From the NCBI RefSeq assembly GCF_027622945.1, contig NZ_JAPZVQ010000025.1, positions 1 through 49,104 of the forward strand: 49,104 nucleotides of DNA, written 5' to 3'. The translations under genes and the position numbers were made by a program. This stretch comes from Glycomyces lechevalierae (GTDB taxonomy: Bacteria; Actinomycetota; Actinomycetes; Mycobacteriales; Micromonosporaceae). Numbering within the stretch: the stretch's first letter is position 1; each line of letters begins with the position of its first letter. Under the pieces are notes generated by a model. It saw only the letters and a list, made by a program, of their open reading frames with translations. It had not been told where the DNA came from and searched no databases. Below are positions 24,525 through 32,830 of this stretch, one piece after another.

Positions 24525-25240
24525 ACCTCTTCCTCGACGCGATCGCCTGGCTCGCCGACCCGGCCAACTGGTCCGGCCCGAGCGGCGTGCCCACCCGCGT
24601 CCTGCAGCACCTCGTCATCACCTTCGCCGCCGTCGCGGCGGCCGCGATCCTGGCCCTGCCCACGGGAATCCTCATCGGACACACCCGCAAGGGCGCCGGG
24701 ATCGTCGGCGCGATCGCCGGGGCCGCCCGCGCCATCCCGACGCTCGGCCTCCTCACGCTTCTCGGCCTGGCCCTCGGCATCGGCCTGAAGGCGCCGCTGC
24801 TCGCGCTCATCGTGCTCGCGATCCCGTCCGTCCTCGCGGGCGCGTACGCGGGCGTCCAGAACGTCGACTCGGCCGTCACGGGCGCCGCGAAGGCGATCGG
24901 CATGAGCCCCAAGCAGGTCGTGTTCCAAGTCGAGATCCCGCTCGCCGCGCCGGTGATCATCGGCGGGCTGCGCGCCGCGACCCTCCAGGTCGTCGCCACC
25001 GCCACCCTCGCGGCGTACACCGCGGACTTCGGCCTCGGCCGGTACCTGTTCTCCGGCCTCAAATCCCGCGACTACGCCGAGATGCTCGCCGGGGCGCTCC
25101 TCGTCGCGGGCCTGGCCCTCCTGCTCGAACTCCTCCTCGCCGCCTGGCAGCGCTCGGCGGCGAGGCGCATCGCCGCGCCCGCCCGATCGTCAAGCGCGGC
25201 AGTACAGCCCGAGAGTCCCCTAGTGAAGGAATCCGTATGA
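24521..25240 (+). CDS. opuBD: Osmoprotectant ABC transporter permease, second subunit
   Basis: A 239-residue permease with an N-terminal loop (WLADPANWSGPSGVPTRVLQHLVIT) typical of OpuBD and the EAA loop DSAVTGAAKAIGMSPKQVVFQVEIPLAAPVIIGG. The ATG overlaps the stop of the first permease (ATGA), and AGAGGAG precedes it. The C-terminal 30 residues are polar and probably cytoplasmic. Two distinct permeases with one binding lipoprotein match the OpuB/OpuC arrangement. Confidence 0.92.
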   Translation: MNLFLDAIAWLADPANWSGPSGVPTRVLQHLVITFAAVAAAAILALPTGILIGHTRKGAGIVGAIAGAARAIPTLGLLTLLGLALGIGLKAPLLALIVLAIPSVLAGAYAGVQNVDSAVTGAAKAIGMSPKQVVFQVEIPLAAPVIIGGLRAATLQVVATATLAAYTADFGLGRYLFSGLKSRDYAEMLAGALLVAGLALLLELLLAAWQRSAARRIAAPARSSSAAVQPESPLVKESV

Positions 25241-26139
25241 ACACCCGCACCAAGGCCATCGGCGCGGTCGCGCTCGCGGCCGTGCTGACCACCACCGCCT
25301 GCTCGTCGGGTGACCCGCTCTCGAGCGGCGACTCGGACGGCGACACCATCGTGATCGGCTCGCAGGACTACTACTCCAACGAGATCATCGCCGAGATCTA
25401 CGCCCAGTCCCTCGAAGACGCAGGGTTCACCGTGGAGCGCGACTTCCGCATCGGCCAGCGCGAGGCCTACCTACCCGAGATCGAGGGCGGCTCGATCGAC
25501 CTCTTCCCCGAGTACTCGGGTCCGGTGCTGCAGTACTGGCAGCCCGACACCCCGGCGCGGCTGAGCGACGACGTCTATGCGGCACTGCAGGACGCGACCC
25601 CTGAGGGCCTGCGCGTGCTCGACCAGTCGGCGGCCACGGACCAGGACTCGTACACCATCACCAAGGCGTTCGCCGAGCAGTGGTCCCTCACCACAGTGGA
25701 CGACCTGGCGAACGTGACCGAGCCGATGACCATGGGCGCCAACTCGGAGGCCGAGAACCGCCCGAACGGCCCGCAGGGCCTGCGCGACACGTACGGCGTC
25801 GAGGTCGGCTTCACGCCGATCGAGGACGGCGGCGGCCCACTCACCGTGGCGGCGCTCAACGACGGCGACATCCAGCTCGCCATCATCTACACCGCCGACC
25901 CGTCGATCACCGCGAACGACCTGGTCTCCCTGCAGGACACCAAGGGCCTCTTCCTCGCCTCGCACGTCGTGCCGCTCGCGAGCGACAACGTCAACGACGA
26001 GGCGGCCGACGTGATCAACGCGGTGAGCGCCGCGATGACCCCGGAAGACCTGCTCGCCATGAACGCCCGCAGCGTCGACGAGGAGCTCCCGGCCGAGACC
26101 ATCGCCAAGGACTGGCTCGCCGAAGCCGACCTCGGCTGA
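25237..26139 (+). CDS. opuBC: Osmoprotectant-binding lipoprotein
   Basis: A 300-residue substrate-binding lipoprotein. The signal peptide ends in the lipobox LTTTAC, with Cys22 as the lipidated residue, followed by a serine/glycine/aspartate linker. The mature part matches the OpuAC/ProX fold (DTIVIGSQDYYSNEIIAEIYAQSLEDAG, GGSIDLFPEYSGPVLQYW, GGGPLTVAALNDGDIQLAIIYTADPSI). Aromatic residues such as the tyrosines of QDYYSNE and PEYSG probably make the cation-pi cage for quaternary ammonium ligands. The ATG overlaps the permease stop, and a strong hairpin ends the operon. Confidence 0.93.
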   Translation: MNTRTKAIGAVALAAVLTTTACSSGDPLSSGDSDGDTIVIGSQDYYSNEIIAEIYAQSLEDAGFTVERDFRIGQREAYLPEIEGGSIDLFPEYSGPVLQYWQPDTPARLSDDVYAALQDATPEGLRVLDQSAATDQDSYTITKAFAEQWSLTTVDDLANVTEPMTMGANSEAENRPNGPQGLRDTYGVEVGFTPIEDGGGPLTVAALNDGDIQLAIIYTADPSITANDLVSLQDTKGLFLASHVVPLASDNVNDEAADVINAVSAAMTPEDLLAMNARSVDEELPAETIAKDWLAEADLG

Positions 26140-26152
26140 CCCGACCGAACCG

Positions 26153-26187
26153 CGCCTCCCCCGCCGCAGACGGCGGGGGAGGCGTTT
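26153..26187 (+). terminator. Terminator of the osmoprotectant operon
   Basis: CGCCTCCCCCGCCG and CGGCGGGGGAGGCG form a perfect 14-bp stem with a CAGA loop 14 bases after the stop codon, followed by TTT. Confidence 0.88.
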
Positions 26188-26210
26188 CGCCGTCCAGGCC
26201 GCGACATCAG

Positions 26211-26247
26211 TACTCAGTTTGACTATCTACCGGTATTCAGTTAGCCT
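26211..26247 (+). promoter_or_regulatory. Promoter and candidate operator of the PadR-ABC operon
   Basis: TACTCAGTTTG (26211) and TATTCAGTTAG (26234) are near-identical direct repeats 23 bp apart. TAGCCT (26242-26247), inside the second copy, is positioned as a -10 seven bases before the GTG at 26255. The repeats are probably bound by the PadR protein encoded just downstream. Confidence 0.5.
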
Positions 26248-26254
26248 TTCTACC

Positions 26255-26596
26255 GTGTTCGATTCGATGCGAAAGCAATGGCTGCACGGATTCCTCGACC
26301 TGTCCCTCCTGTGCCTGCTCGCCGAGCGCCGCGACTACGGTCTCGGCCTCGGGCAGCGCCTCGCGGAGGCCGGCTTCGGCGACATCCCCGGCGGGACCCT
26401 CTACCCTTCACTCCTGCGCCTCGAGAAGCAGGGCCTGGTCCAGACCGATTGGGAGACTTCCACAGTCGGTCCCCGCCGCAAGTACTTCGACCTCACCCCC
26501 GACGGCCGCGCCGCCGCCGCCGCGCGCGCCGCCGAATGGCGCGAGTTCCGCGCCGCCGTGGACCGCGTCGCGGCGCTCGCCGAGGAGACCGCATGA
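26255..26596 (+). CDS. PadR-like transcriptional regulator
   Basis: A short (113-residue) PadR family protein consisting almost only of the winged helix: MRKQWLHGFLDLSLLCLLAERRDYGLGLGQRLAEAGF, then PGGTLYPSLLRLEKQGLVQTDWE and the wing PRRKYFDLTPDGR. GTG 26255 fits a leaderless start; ATG 26267 (109 residues) is the alternative and matches the usual family start. Its stop overlaps the ATG of an ABC ATPase gene (ATGA), so it leads an operon that it probably represses. Small PadR proteins of this class typically govern drug or peptide exporters. Confidence 0.87.
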   Translation: MFDSMRKQWLHGFLDLSLLCLLAERRDYGLGLGQRLAEAGFGDIPGGTLYPSLLRLEKQGLVQTDWETSTVGPRRKYFDLTPDGRAAAAARAAEWREFRAAVDRVAALAEETA

Positions 26597-27411
26597 ACGC
26601 CGCCGAGTGGCACGCCGCCTGCGACCGGCGCCTCGCCGAACTCGGCGTCGACCCGCGCGAGGCCCGCCGCCTCGCGGACGACTCGGCCGCCGAAGCCCTC
26701 GCCTCCGGCCTCCACCCGGCCGAGCTCTTCGGCCCGGCCACCGCCTACGCCACCAGCCTCGCCAGCGCCGCGCGCCAACCGCTCGCCGCCCCGCTCGCCC
26801 GCGCCCGCGGCCCGGTCGTGCTGCGCCTCGCCGGCGTCACCAAGCGCTACCGCCGCCGCGAGGTCCTGCGCGGCGTCGACCTCGTCCTGCGCGGCGGCGA
26901 GGTCGCGGCCGTGGTGGGCGCCAACGGCTCCGGCAAATCCACACTGCTCGGCGTCTGCGCCGGCTCGGTCAAGGCGAGCGGCGGCACCGTCGAGCGCGCG
27001 GCCCGCATCGGCTACGCGCCCCAACAGCACGGCGTCGCCCCGTACCTCACCCCCGACGAGCACTTCCGGCTCTTCGGCGCCGTCCACGGCATGGGCGCCC
27101 GCAAGGCCGTCGCCACCGGCACGCGCCTCGCCGCGGGCCTCGGCTGGCGCCCCCGCGACACCGTCGCCGGCAAGCTCTCCGGCGGCACCCAGCAGAAGCT
27201 CAACGTCGTCCTCGGCGAGCTCGACCGGCCCGACCTCATCCTCCTCGACGAGCCCTACCAGGGCTTCGACCAGGACTCGTACCTCGACCTGTGGGCCCAG
27301 GTGTACGCCTGGCGCGACGCGGGCGCGGGCGTCCTCGTCGTCACCCACCTGCTCCACGACCTCGACAAGGTCGACCACGTGCTCGAACTCCAAGGCTCGG
27401 AGGACCGCTGA
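26593..27411 (+). CDS. ABC exporter ATPase with N-terminal HAAS-like helical domain
   Basis: A 272-residue fusion. Residues 1-60 (EWHAACDRRLAELGVDPREARRLADDSAAEALASG) resemble the HAAS helical domain that often accompanies PadR regulators as a separate membrane protein. Residues 72-272 are a compact ABC ATPase with Walker A GANGSGKST (109-117), signature LSGGTQQK and Walker B LILLDEPYQG. The ATG overlaps the PadR stop. Its stop shares one base with the permease start. An exporter role is inferred from the partner gene. Confidence 0.85.
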   Translation: MNAAEWHAACDRRLAELGVDPREARRLADDSAAEALASGLHPAELFGPATAYATSLASAARQPLAAPLARARGPVVLRLAGVTKRYRRREVLRGVDLVLRGGEVAAVVGANGSGKSTLLGVCAGSVKASGGTVERAARIGYAPQQHGVAPYLTPDEHFRLFGAVHGMGARKAVATGTRLAAGLGWRPRDTVAGKLSGGTQQKLNVVLGELDRPDLILLDEPYQGFDQDSYLDLWAQVYAWRDAGAGVLVVTHLLHDLDKVDHVLELQGSEDR

Positions 27412-28088
27412 TGACACTCACGATCGCCGCCACCAGCCTGCGCGAGATCGGCCGCCGCCGCGCCGCGCTGCTCCTTGTCATCGCGCTCCCGCTCGCGTTC
27501 TACGCCGCCCGCGCGGACCAGCAGGGGCAGGCCATCCGCTTCCTCGCGCTCGGCGTCGGCTGGGCCGTGGCCACGCTCTCCCTGTTCTCGCACGTCAACT
27601 CCCGGCACCTCGACCGCCGCCTCACCGTCGTGGGCGCCTCGCCGAGCGCGCTCCTCATCGGACGGCAGGCCGCACTGGCCGCCACCGGTCTCGCGATGGC
27701 CGCCGGGTACTTCGGGCTCATCGCCCTCACCCAGGACGTCGAACGGCTGTGGGCGGTGGCGGTGCTGCTCGTGACGACGGTGCTCATCGCCGCCCCGCTG
27801 GGCGCGGTCGTGAGTCTCGTGCTCCCGCGCGAGCTGGAGGGCGCGCTCGCGCTGCTCGCGGTGATGGCCACGCAGATGCTCGCCGATCCCGAAGGGACGC
27901 TTGCGAAGGCGCTGCCGCTCTGGTCGACCCGCGAGCTGGCGGCGTACGCCGTGGATCCGGTGGGCGGCGAGTACTTCGAACGCGGCCTGCTCCACTTCGC
28001 GGTGGTCGTCGTCTTGTGCTCGGCCGCCGCGTGGACGGCCGCGGTGGTGCGCCTGCGGCCGCAGGCGCTGCCGCAGCCCGCTCCGTAA
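27411..28088 (+). CDS. ABC-2-like membrane protein
   Basis: A 225-residue integral membrane protein with about six hydrophobic segments and no signal peptide. It is poorly conserved, as usual for ABC-2-type export permeases, and I assign the role mainly from context. It begins at TGATG, sharing one base with the ATPase stop, within the PadR-ATPase operon. The segment between helices 1 and 3 (HVNSRHLDRRLTVVGASPSALLIGRQ) resembles the cytoplasmic loop of CcmB/ABC-2 permeases. The substrate is unknown. Confidence 0.75.
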   Translation: MTLTIAATSLREIGRRRAALLLVIALPLAFYAARADQQGQAIRFLALGVGWAVATLSLFSHVNSRHLDRRLTVVGASPSALLIGRQAALAATGLAMAAGYFGLIALTQDVERLWAVAVLLVTTVLIAAPLGAVVSLVLPRELEGALALLAVMATQMLADPEGTLAKALPLWSTRELAAYAVDPVGGEYFERGLLHFAVVVVLCSAAAWTAAVVRLRPQALPQPAP

Positions 28089-28100
28089 CCGGTCGGCGCC

Positions 28101-28135
28101 CGCGCCTCCCTCGCCGTCTCGGCGGCGGAGGCGCG
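28101..28135. terminator. Hairpin terminator
   Basis: CGCGCCTCC and GGAGGCGCG pair exactly, and CGCCG/CGGCG extend the stem after a small internal mismatch. It lies between the convergent ABC operon and the alpha/beta hydrolase gene (stop at 28144). Confidence 0.7.
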
Positions 28136-28143
28136 GTGCGTCG

Positions 28144-28983
28144 TCAGAGCGGGCGTTCGGCGGCGAACCGCCGCACGGCTTCGGCGAGTGCGCGCGGCCG
28201 GTCGATGGGGATGAGGGTGCCGCAGTCGTCCAATTCGAGGAGTTCGGCGCCGGGGATGAGCTCGGCGAGGCGGCGGCCGTGCTGGGGCGGCATCATCTTG
28301 TCCTGCCTGCCCCACACCACGAGTGCCGGGCCGTGGAAGTCGGCGAGTCTCCCGGCGGCTTCGAGCATTTCGGTCCGGCGCGTGGCCCGCAGATATCTGA
28401 CGAGGTCGGCCCGCACGCGGGAGTCGGTGCGCAGCGGTTCGAGCCATCCGTCGGTGAGCTCGTGCGGCACGCCCTTCACGGTCATGACGGCGAAGCCGGT
28501 GCCGGGGACGCGGCGCATCGGGCGCGGTGTGAGCGCCAGGGCGAGGGCGCGGATGCCGCCGGGGATCTTGGCGGCGGCGGCCATGAGCGTGCCGCCGGCT
28601 TTGGGCGGGTAGTTGTCGAACGCCTCGCACCCGGCGATCACCATGCGGCCCACGCGGTCGGGGCGTTCGGCGGCGAGCTGCTGGAGGCGTCCGGCGTCGT
28701 TCTCGACGAAGACCGTGTCGCGCGGCAGGTCGAGGGCGTCGGCGAACTCGCCGATGAGCAGCGCGGTGCTGTGCGGGGTGAGCTCGGCGTCGGGCCGCAG
28801 CGGGATCGTATGGCTGCCATAGGGGAGCGTCGGGATGACGACGCGGTGGTCTGCGGCGAGGTCGGCGGCCACCTTGCGCCAGACGGTGGCGGACTGCACC
28901 AGCCCGTGGAGGAGCAGGACCACGGGGCCGGACCCGGTGTCCTCATAGGAGACGGTGCCGAGGGAGAGGTCTACGGTGGGCAT
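28144..28983 (-). CDS. Alpha/beta hydrolase fold protein with aspartate nucleophile and no catalytic histidine
   Basis: A 279-residue alpha/beta hydrolase. The oxyanion segment LLLHGLVQSATVW is normal. The nucleophile elbow is ENDAG, so the nucleophile is Asp96 as in haloalkane dehalogenase relatives. A candidate acid lies in VVWGRQDKMMP. Where the catalytic histidine should be, the sequence reads CGTLIPIDRP, with Thr in its place. I recall related actinobacterial proteins that share this change, so it is probably a subfamily trait and not decay. It may not hydrolyse esters. No clear operon partner is adjacent. Confidence 0.85.
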   Translation of the reverse strand: MPTVDLSLGTVSYEDTGSGPVVLLLHGLVQSATVWRKVAADLAADHRVVIPTLPYGSHTIPLRPDAELTPHSTALLIGEFADALDLPRDTVFVENDAGRLQQLAAERPDRVGRMVIAGCEAFDNYPPKAGGTLMAAAAKIPGGIRALALALTPRPMRRVPGTGFAVMTVKGVPHELTDGWLEPLRTDSRVRADLVRYLRATRRTEMLEAAGRLADFHGPALVVWGRQDKMMPPQHGRRLAELIPGAELLELDDCGTLIPIDRPRALAEAVRRFAAERPL

Positions 28984-29077
28984 CGCGGCCCTTCTGGTCG
29001 ATGGTCAACGCTGAGACCGACCTTATCCCTTGCGGCGCAGGCGGACCCGGCACTGGAGCGCCGGGCCCGCCCGCGGT

Positions 29078-29824
29078 CTACCGCTTCATGAGGGCGAAGA
29101 TGCCCCATCCGAGGTAGTCGCGCTGATAGCGGACGTGGTTGCGGCGCTCGACGTCGAGCTTGTGCCGCATCTCGTCCTCGAGCTCGTGGCCCGGGTTCTC
29201 GTCGAGCCAGCGGCGGATGTTGAGCCAGTGCGGTGCCGCGTACCGGTCCCAGGAGTCCTGGTCGGCCAGGACCATCTCGACGACGTCGTAGCCGAGCGCG
29301 TCGAAGTGGTCGAACAGGCCCGGGAGGTCGAAGAAGCTGTCCCGGCTCTCCGCATAGCAGCCCTTGACGGTGGCGTCGTCGGGCGGGTCCTGGCGCCAGT
29401 AGCACTCGCCGATGAGCATGAGCCCGTTCGGTTTGAGGCTCTGCTCGAGGAGCGCGACCGTGCCTGCGGTGCCGCCGCCGATCCAGGTGGCGCCGATGCA
29501 CGCGGCGAGGTCGACCGGCTCGCTCGCGACGTACCCGGCGGCGTCGCCGTGGATGAACGCGCAGCGGTCGGCGACGCCGAGTTCGGCGGCCCGGGCCTGG
29601 GCCCGGGCGGTGAACGCGGTGCTGATGTCGACGCCGGTGCCGCTGATCCCGTGGTCGCGGGCCCAGGTGCAGAGCATCTCGCCCGACCCGCTCGCGAGGT
29701 CGAGCATGGTCAGGCCGGGCGGGAGGCGCAGGGCCTCGCCGAGCGCGGCGAGCTTGCGGCTATCGACGGGGTTGTGGATGCGGTGGCTGCTCTCGCCGAT
29801 GACGATGGAAAGTGGGAGATCCAC
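29078..29824 (-). CDS. Class I SAM-dependent methyltransferase
   Basis: A 248-residue methyltransferase. MLDLASGSGEMLCTWARDHG is motif I (SAM binding), GVDISTAFTARAQARAAEL is the post-I acidic strand, and DLAACIGATWIGGG and GLMLIGECYWR are motifs II and III. A C-terminal extension of about 90 residues (WLNIRRWLDENPGHELEDEMRH) probably binds the substrate. The start is GTG at 29824, with AAAGGA five bases upstream. It stands alone, and its substrate is unknown. Confidence 0.88.
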   Translation of the reverse strand: MDLPLSIVIGESSHRIHNPVDSRKLAALGEALRLPPGLTMLDLASGSGEMLCTWARDHGISGTGVDISTAFTARAQARAAELGVADRCAFIHGDAAGYVASEPVDLAACIGATWIGGGTAGTVALLEQSLKPNGLMLIGECYWRQDPPDDATVKGCYAESRDSFFDLPGLFDHFDALGYDVVEMVLADQDSWDRYAAPHWLNIRRWLDENPGHELEDEMRHKLDVERRNHVRYQRDYLGWGIFALMKR

Positions 29825-30010
29825 TGGGGTCCTTTGCTTTCGATGATTTCATGACGGTGTCGGAAAGCGGTCGGCCGCGGCCGACCGCAGGCGCCTGGAC
29901 CTTCAAAAAATCAACTCCACTCGCTCGTCGCCTGCATCGTTCGCCGCAATGTAACGGGTGGGCGGCCGTCGTGTCGAGCGGATATCCATCGCCCTGATAG
30001 CGTTTTCGAC

Positions 30011-31054
30011 ATGAGCGAGCCGATGCCGTCCGCCTTCCCGCTGCGCCTGCCCGAGATGCCGCTGCACGACCCGTACGTGGTCGCCGACGCCGAGTCCGGC
30101 CTGTACCACCTGTACACCGCCAATCAGGGCTTCACCGCCGAGGCGACCGGGCCGGTATCGGCCGCCGGGGTCGGCACGATGTGCTACCGCTCCCCGAACC
30201 TCCGCGACTGGGCCGAGCCCGTGCCGGTCTTCCTTGTGGCCGAAGAGGAGTCGCCGTGGGCGGTGCACGGCGCGTGGGCGCCCGAAGTGCACCGCTGGAA
30301 CGGCCGCTGGTACCTGTTCACGACGCTGCACAACACCGACGCCGCACTGCCCGTGCCGGAACCGGGGGAGTACGGCACGCCGTTCCCGGTCCCGAACTAC
30401 CGCCGGTCGACGATCTGCGCGGTCGCCGACTCGCTCACGGGCCCGTTCCGGATGCTCAAGCCCGAGGCGCCGATCCTGCCTCCCGAACTCATGACCCTCG
30501 ACGGGACGCTGTTCACCGACGACGACGGCCGTCCGTGGATGGTCTACGCGAACGAATGGCTGCAGCGCATCGACGGCACCATCGAGGCGTTCCCCTTGTC
30601 CGACAAGCTGGACGCGATCGCGGGCGACGCGGTGATGCTCTTCAAGGGCTCCGACGCCCACTGGCTCACCCGCGACATGCCCGCCGGCGTGCCGCACCAG
30701 CTCGCGCCGTACGTCACCGACGGCCCGCAGCTGGTCCGCGCGCCCGGCGGCGCGCTCGTCTGCCTGTGGTCGACCTACGAGAAGAACCGCGTCACCGCGG
30801 GCGGCCTGGACGGCGACTACGTGCAGACCTGGGCCGTCTCCCCCTCCGGCCGCCTCGAAGGCCCTTGGGAACAAAGGGAACCGCTCGTGCGCGGCGACTC
30901 CGGCCACGGGATGCTCTTCACCACGTTCGACGGCGAACTCATGCTCGTCCTCCACCGCCCCTTCACCGGGGCGCGCGGCAAGCTCTACGAGATGGCCTGG
31001 GACGGTGACGATCTGCGAGTCCTGCGCCAGCGCACCGACCTCGACGGCGACTGA
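30011..31054 (+). CDS. GH43 family glycoside hydrolase
   Basis: A 347-residue five-bladed beta-propeller of the GH43 type. The general base Asp is in PLHDPYVVAD near residue 20, HGAWAPEVHRWNGRWYLF is a blade signature with a conserved Glu, and LDGTLFTDDDG carries the pKa-modulating Asp. Typical activities are arabinosidase, xylosidase or exo-galactanase. There is no signal peptide, so it probably acts inside the cell on imported oligosaccharides. TAGCGT ends seven bases before the ATG, which predicts a leaderless message. It may complete degradation begun by secreted enzymes such as the GH30 and PL9 proteins in this window. Confidence 0.87.
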   Translation: MSEPMPSAFPLRLPEMPLHDPYVVADAESGLYHLYTANQGFTAEATGPVSAAGVGTMCYRSPNLRDWAEPVPVFLVAEEESPWAVHGAWAPEVHRWNGRWYLFTTLHNTDAALPVPEPGEYGTPFPVPNYRRSTICAVADSLTGPFRMLKPEAPILPPELMTLDGTLFTDDDGRPWMVYANEWLQRIDGTIEAFPLSDKLDAIAGDAVMLFKGSDAHWLTRDMPAGVPHQLAPYVTDGPQLVRAPGGALVCLWSTYEKNRVTAGGLDGDYVQTWAVSPSGRLEGPWEQREPLVRGDSGHGMLFTTFDGELMLVLHRPFTGARGKLYEMAWDGDDLRVLRQRTDLDGD

Positions 31055-31055
31055 C

Positions 31056-31084
31056 CCCGGCCGCTCCATCGTGGAGCGGCCGGG
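31056..31084. terminator. Bidirectional hairpin terminator
   Basis: CCCGGCCGCTCCA and TGGAGCGGCCGGG pair perfectly around a TCG loop between the convergent GH43 and SDR genes. Confidence 0.82.
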
Positions 31085-31094
31085 ATCGCGCGGG

Positions 31095-31850
31095 CTACCA
31101 CCCGACGGGGCCGAGGCGGTCGATGAAGATCCCGCTCGGGCCGTCCGCGCCGATGGTCGCCAGCTTGACGAACGGGTCGGTGCCCTCGGTGACGGTGAGC
31201 AGGCCCCGGTTGCCGTTCATGTCGGTCGCGGCGAACTTGCCGGTCGAGACCTCCCCGGGGGTGACGAGGTTGAACTTGATCCCCGGGAGCGCCTGGGCGT
31301 ACCGGACGGTGATCATGTTCAGCGCGGCTTTCGAAGAGGTGTAGGCGAGTTCGTGCATCTTCGAGATGCCCTGGGCCGGGTCGGTGACGACGGCGAACGA
31401 GCCGCCGCCGCTCGACACCATGACGACGCGCGGGTTCTCGGCCTCCTGCAGCAGCGGCAGGAACGCGTGCGTGACCCGCACCGGCCCGTACACGTTCACG
31501 TCGTACACGCCGTGCAGCTCCTCGGCCGTCGCATCGGCCGGGGCGACGAAGTGCCCGGGGGCGCCGGCGTTGTTGATGAGCACGTCGAGCCTGTCGGTGT
31601 GCTCGCGCACGAGCCGTTCGGCGGCGGTCACCGACTCGTTCGAGGCCACGTCGAGCGGCACGAGCACCACGTCGGCGCCGTCAGCGGCGAGCTTGTCGAC
31701 GGCCGCCTGGCCGCGCTCGAGGTCGCGCGAGCCGAGGAAGACCTTCCAGCCCATCGCGCCGAGGCGGCGGGCGGCTTCGAGGCCGAGGCCCTTGTTCGCG
31801 CCGGTGATCAGCACCGTGGTCTGTGACGAGTCAGTCTTGTTCGCGTCCAT
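31095..31850 (-). CDS. Classical short-chain dehydrogenase
   Basis: A 251-residue SDR. The cofactor motif TGANKGLG, VLINNAGAPG and the catalytic Ser (VMVSSGGGS), Tyr and Lys (AYTSSKAAL) are all present. The insertion between Ser and Tyr (FAVVTDPAQGISKMHEL) resembles carbonyl-reductase-like SDRs. AAGGAAG precedes the ATG. It is divergent from an ECF41-type sigma factor gene, so it may belong to the regulon of that sigma factor, although I could not find an ECF41-type promoter in the gap. Confidence 0.9.
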   Translation of the reverse strand: MDANKTDSSQTTVLITGANKGLGLEAARRLGAMGWKVFLGSRDLERGQAAVDKLAADGADVVLVPLDVASNESVTAAERLVREHTDRLDVLINNAGAPGHFVAPADATAEELHGVYDVNVYGPVRVTHAFLPLLQEAENPRVVMVSSGGGSFAVVTDPAQGISKMHELAYTSSKAALNMITVRYAQALPGIKFNLVTPGEVSTGKFAATDMNGNRGLLTVTEGTDPFVKLATIGADGPSGIFIDRLGPVGW

Positions 31851-31929
31851 CGTTGACTTCCTTCTCGCTCGGGGTGGGAAATTTGGGCTTGTACTTTCAC
31901 TGACGGACGGCGGCGAGGAAACCAGACCG

Positions 31930-32808
31930 ATGAGCGGAGATTATTTTTCGGCGGCGGTGTTCGAGCAGCACAGAGCCCATCTGCGCACGGTCGCGTTCCG
32001 GATGCTCGGCTCGCTCAGCGAGGCTGAGGACGCCGTCCAGGAGACCTGGCTCAAGGCCGACCGCGCCGACACGAGCGGCGTCGAGAACTCCGCGGCGTGG
32101 CTCACCACCGTGATCGGCCGGGTCTGCCTCGACATGCTGCGCTCGCGCAAGTCCCGCCGCGAGGACACGCTCGACGGCCAGGAGTCCGAGCCCGAGGTGC
32201 GGGTGTCCCGCCGCGTGGACCCCGAAGAGGAAGCGCTGCTGGCGGACTCGGTGGGCCACGCGATGCTCGTGGTCTTGGACGCCCTCTCGCCCGCGGAGCG
32301 TCTCGCGTTCGTCCTCCACGACATGTTCGCCTTGTCCTTCAACGACATCGCCCCCATCGTCGAACGCAGCCCCGAGACGACGCAGAAGCTCGCGAGCCGC
32401 GCCCGCAAGCGCGTGCGCGGCAAGGCCGACACCGCCGACGGCGACCGTGCCGAGCGGTACCGCGCCGTCGAGGCCTTCCTGCGCGCCGCGCGCGACGGCC
32501 AGTTCGAGACGCTGCTCTCGCTGCTGGACCCGAGCGTCACCTTCCGACTCGACGCGGGCGCCCTGCGCCTCTACCCCGGGGCCGCGCCGTTCGGCGCCGA
32601 GGCCGTTGCGGAAGCGTTCAACGGCAACGCGATGCTCGCGCACGCGGTGCTGCTCGACGGTGAGGTCGGTGTGGCGGTCGTGTCGCCGCGCGGGCAGCTG
32701 CTCATGGTCATCTCGCTGGCGTTCGACGGCGACCGGATCGCCGGGTTCGAGGCGTTCGCCGACCCGGACCGGCTCGCTGACGCCGAACTGGCGCTGCCGG
32801 ACGCGTAA
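31930..32808 (+). CDS. ECF41-like RNA polymerase sigma factor (SigJ type)
   Basis: A 292-residue extracytoplasmic-function sigma factor. Region 2 spans about residues 12-80 (FEQHRAHLRTVAFRMLGSLSEAEDAVQETWLKAD), region 4 spans about 112-165 (LDALSPAERLAFVLHDMFALSFNDIAPIVERSPETTQKLASRARKRV), and a SnoaL-like domain fills residues 180-285. In ECF41 proteins this domain replaces a separate anti-sigma factor and tunes activity. GAGGAAA precedes the ATG at 31930. The usual carboxymuconolactone decarboxylase or DoxX neighbour is absent; the divergent gene is an SDR. Confidence 0.92.
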   Translation: MSGDYFSAAVFEQHRAHLRTVAFRMLGSLSEAEDAVQETWLKADRADTSGVENSAAWLTTVIGRVCLDMLRSRKSRREDTLDGQESEPEVRVSRRVDPEEEALLADSVGHAMLVVLDALSPAERLAFVLHDMFALSFNDIAPIVERSPETTQKLASRARKRVRGKADTADGDRAERYRAVEAFLRAARDGQFETLLSLLDPSVTFRLDAGALRLYPGAAPFGAEAVAEAFNGNAMLAHAVLLDGEVGVAVVSPRGQLLMVISLAFDGDRIAGFEAFADPDRLADAELALPDA

Positions 32809-32830
32809 AAGCACCCGAAGCGAAAGTCCA

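Noticed and set aside
31851..31929. An ECF41-type autoregulatory promoter between the SDR and the sigma factor gene
   Set aside because: The family motif (TGTCACA with a CGTC box about 16 bases on) is not present in either direction in this gap.
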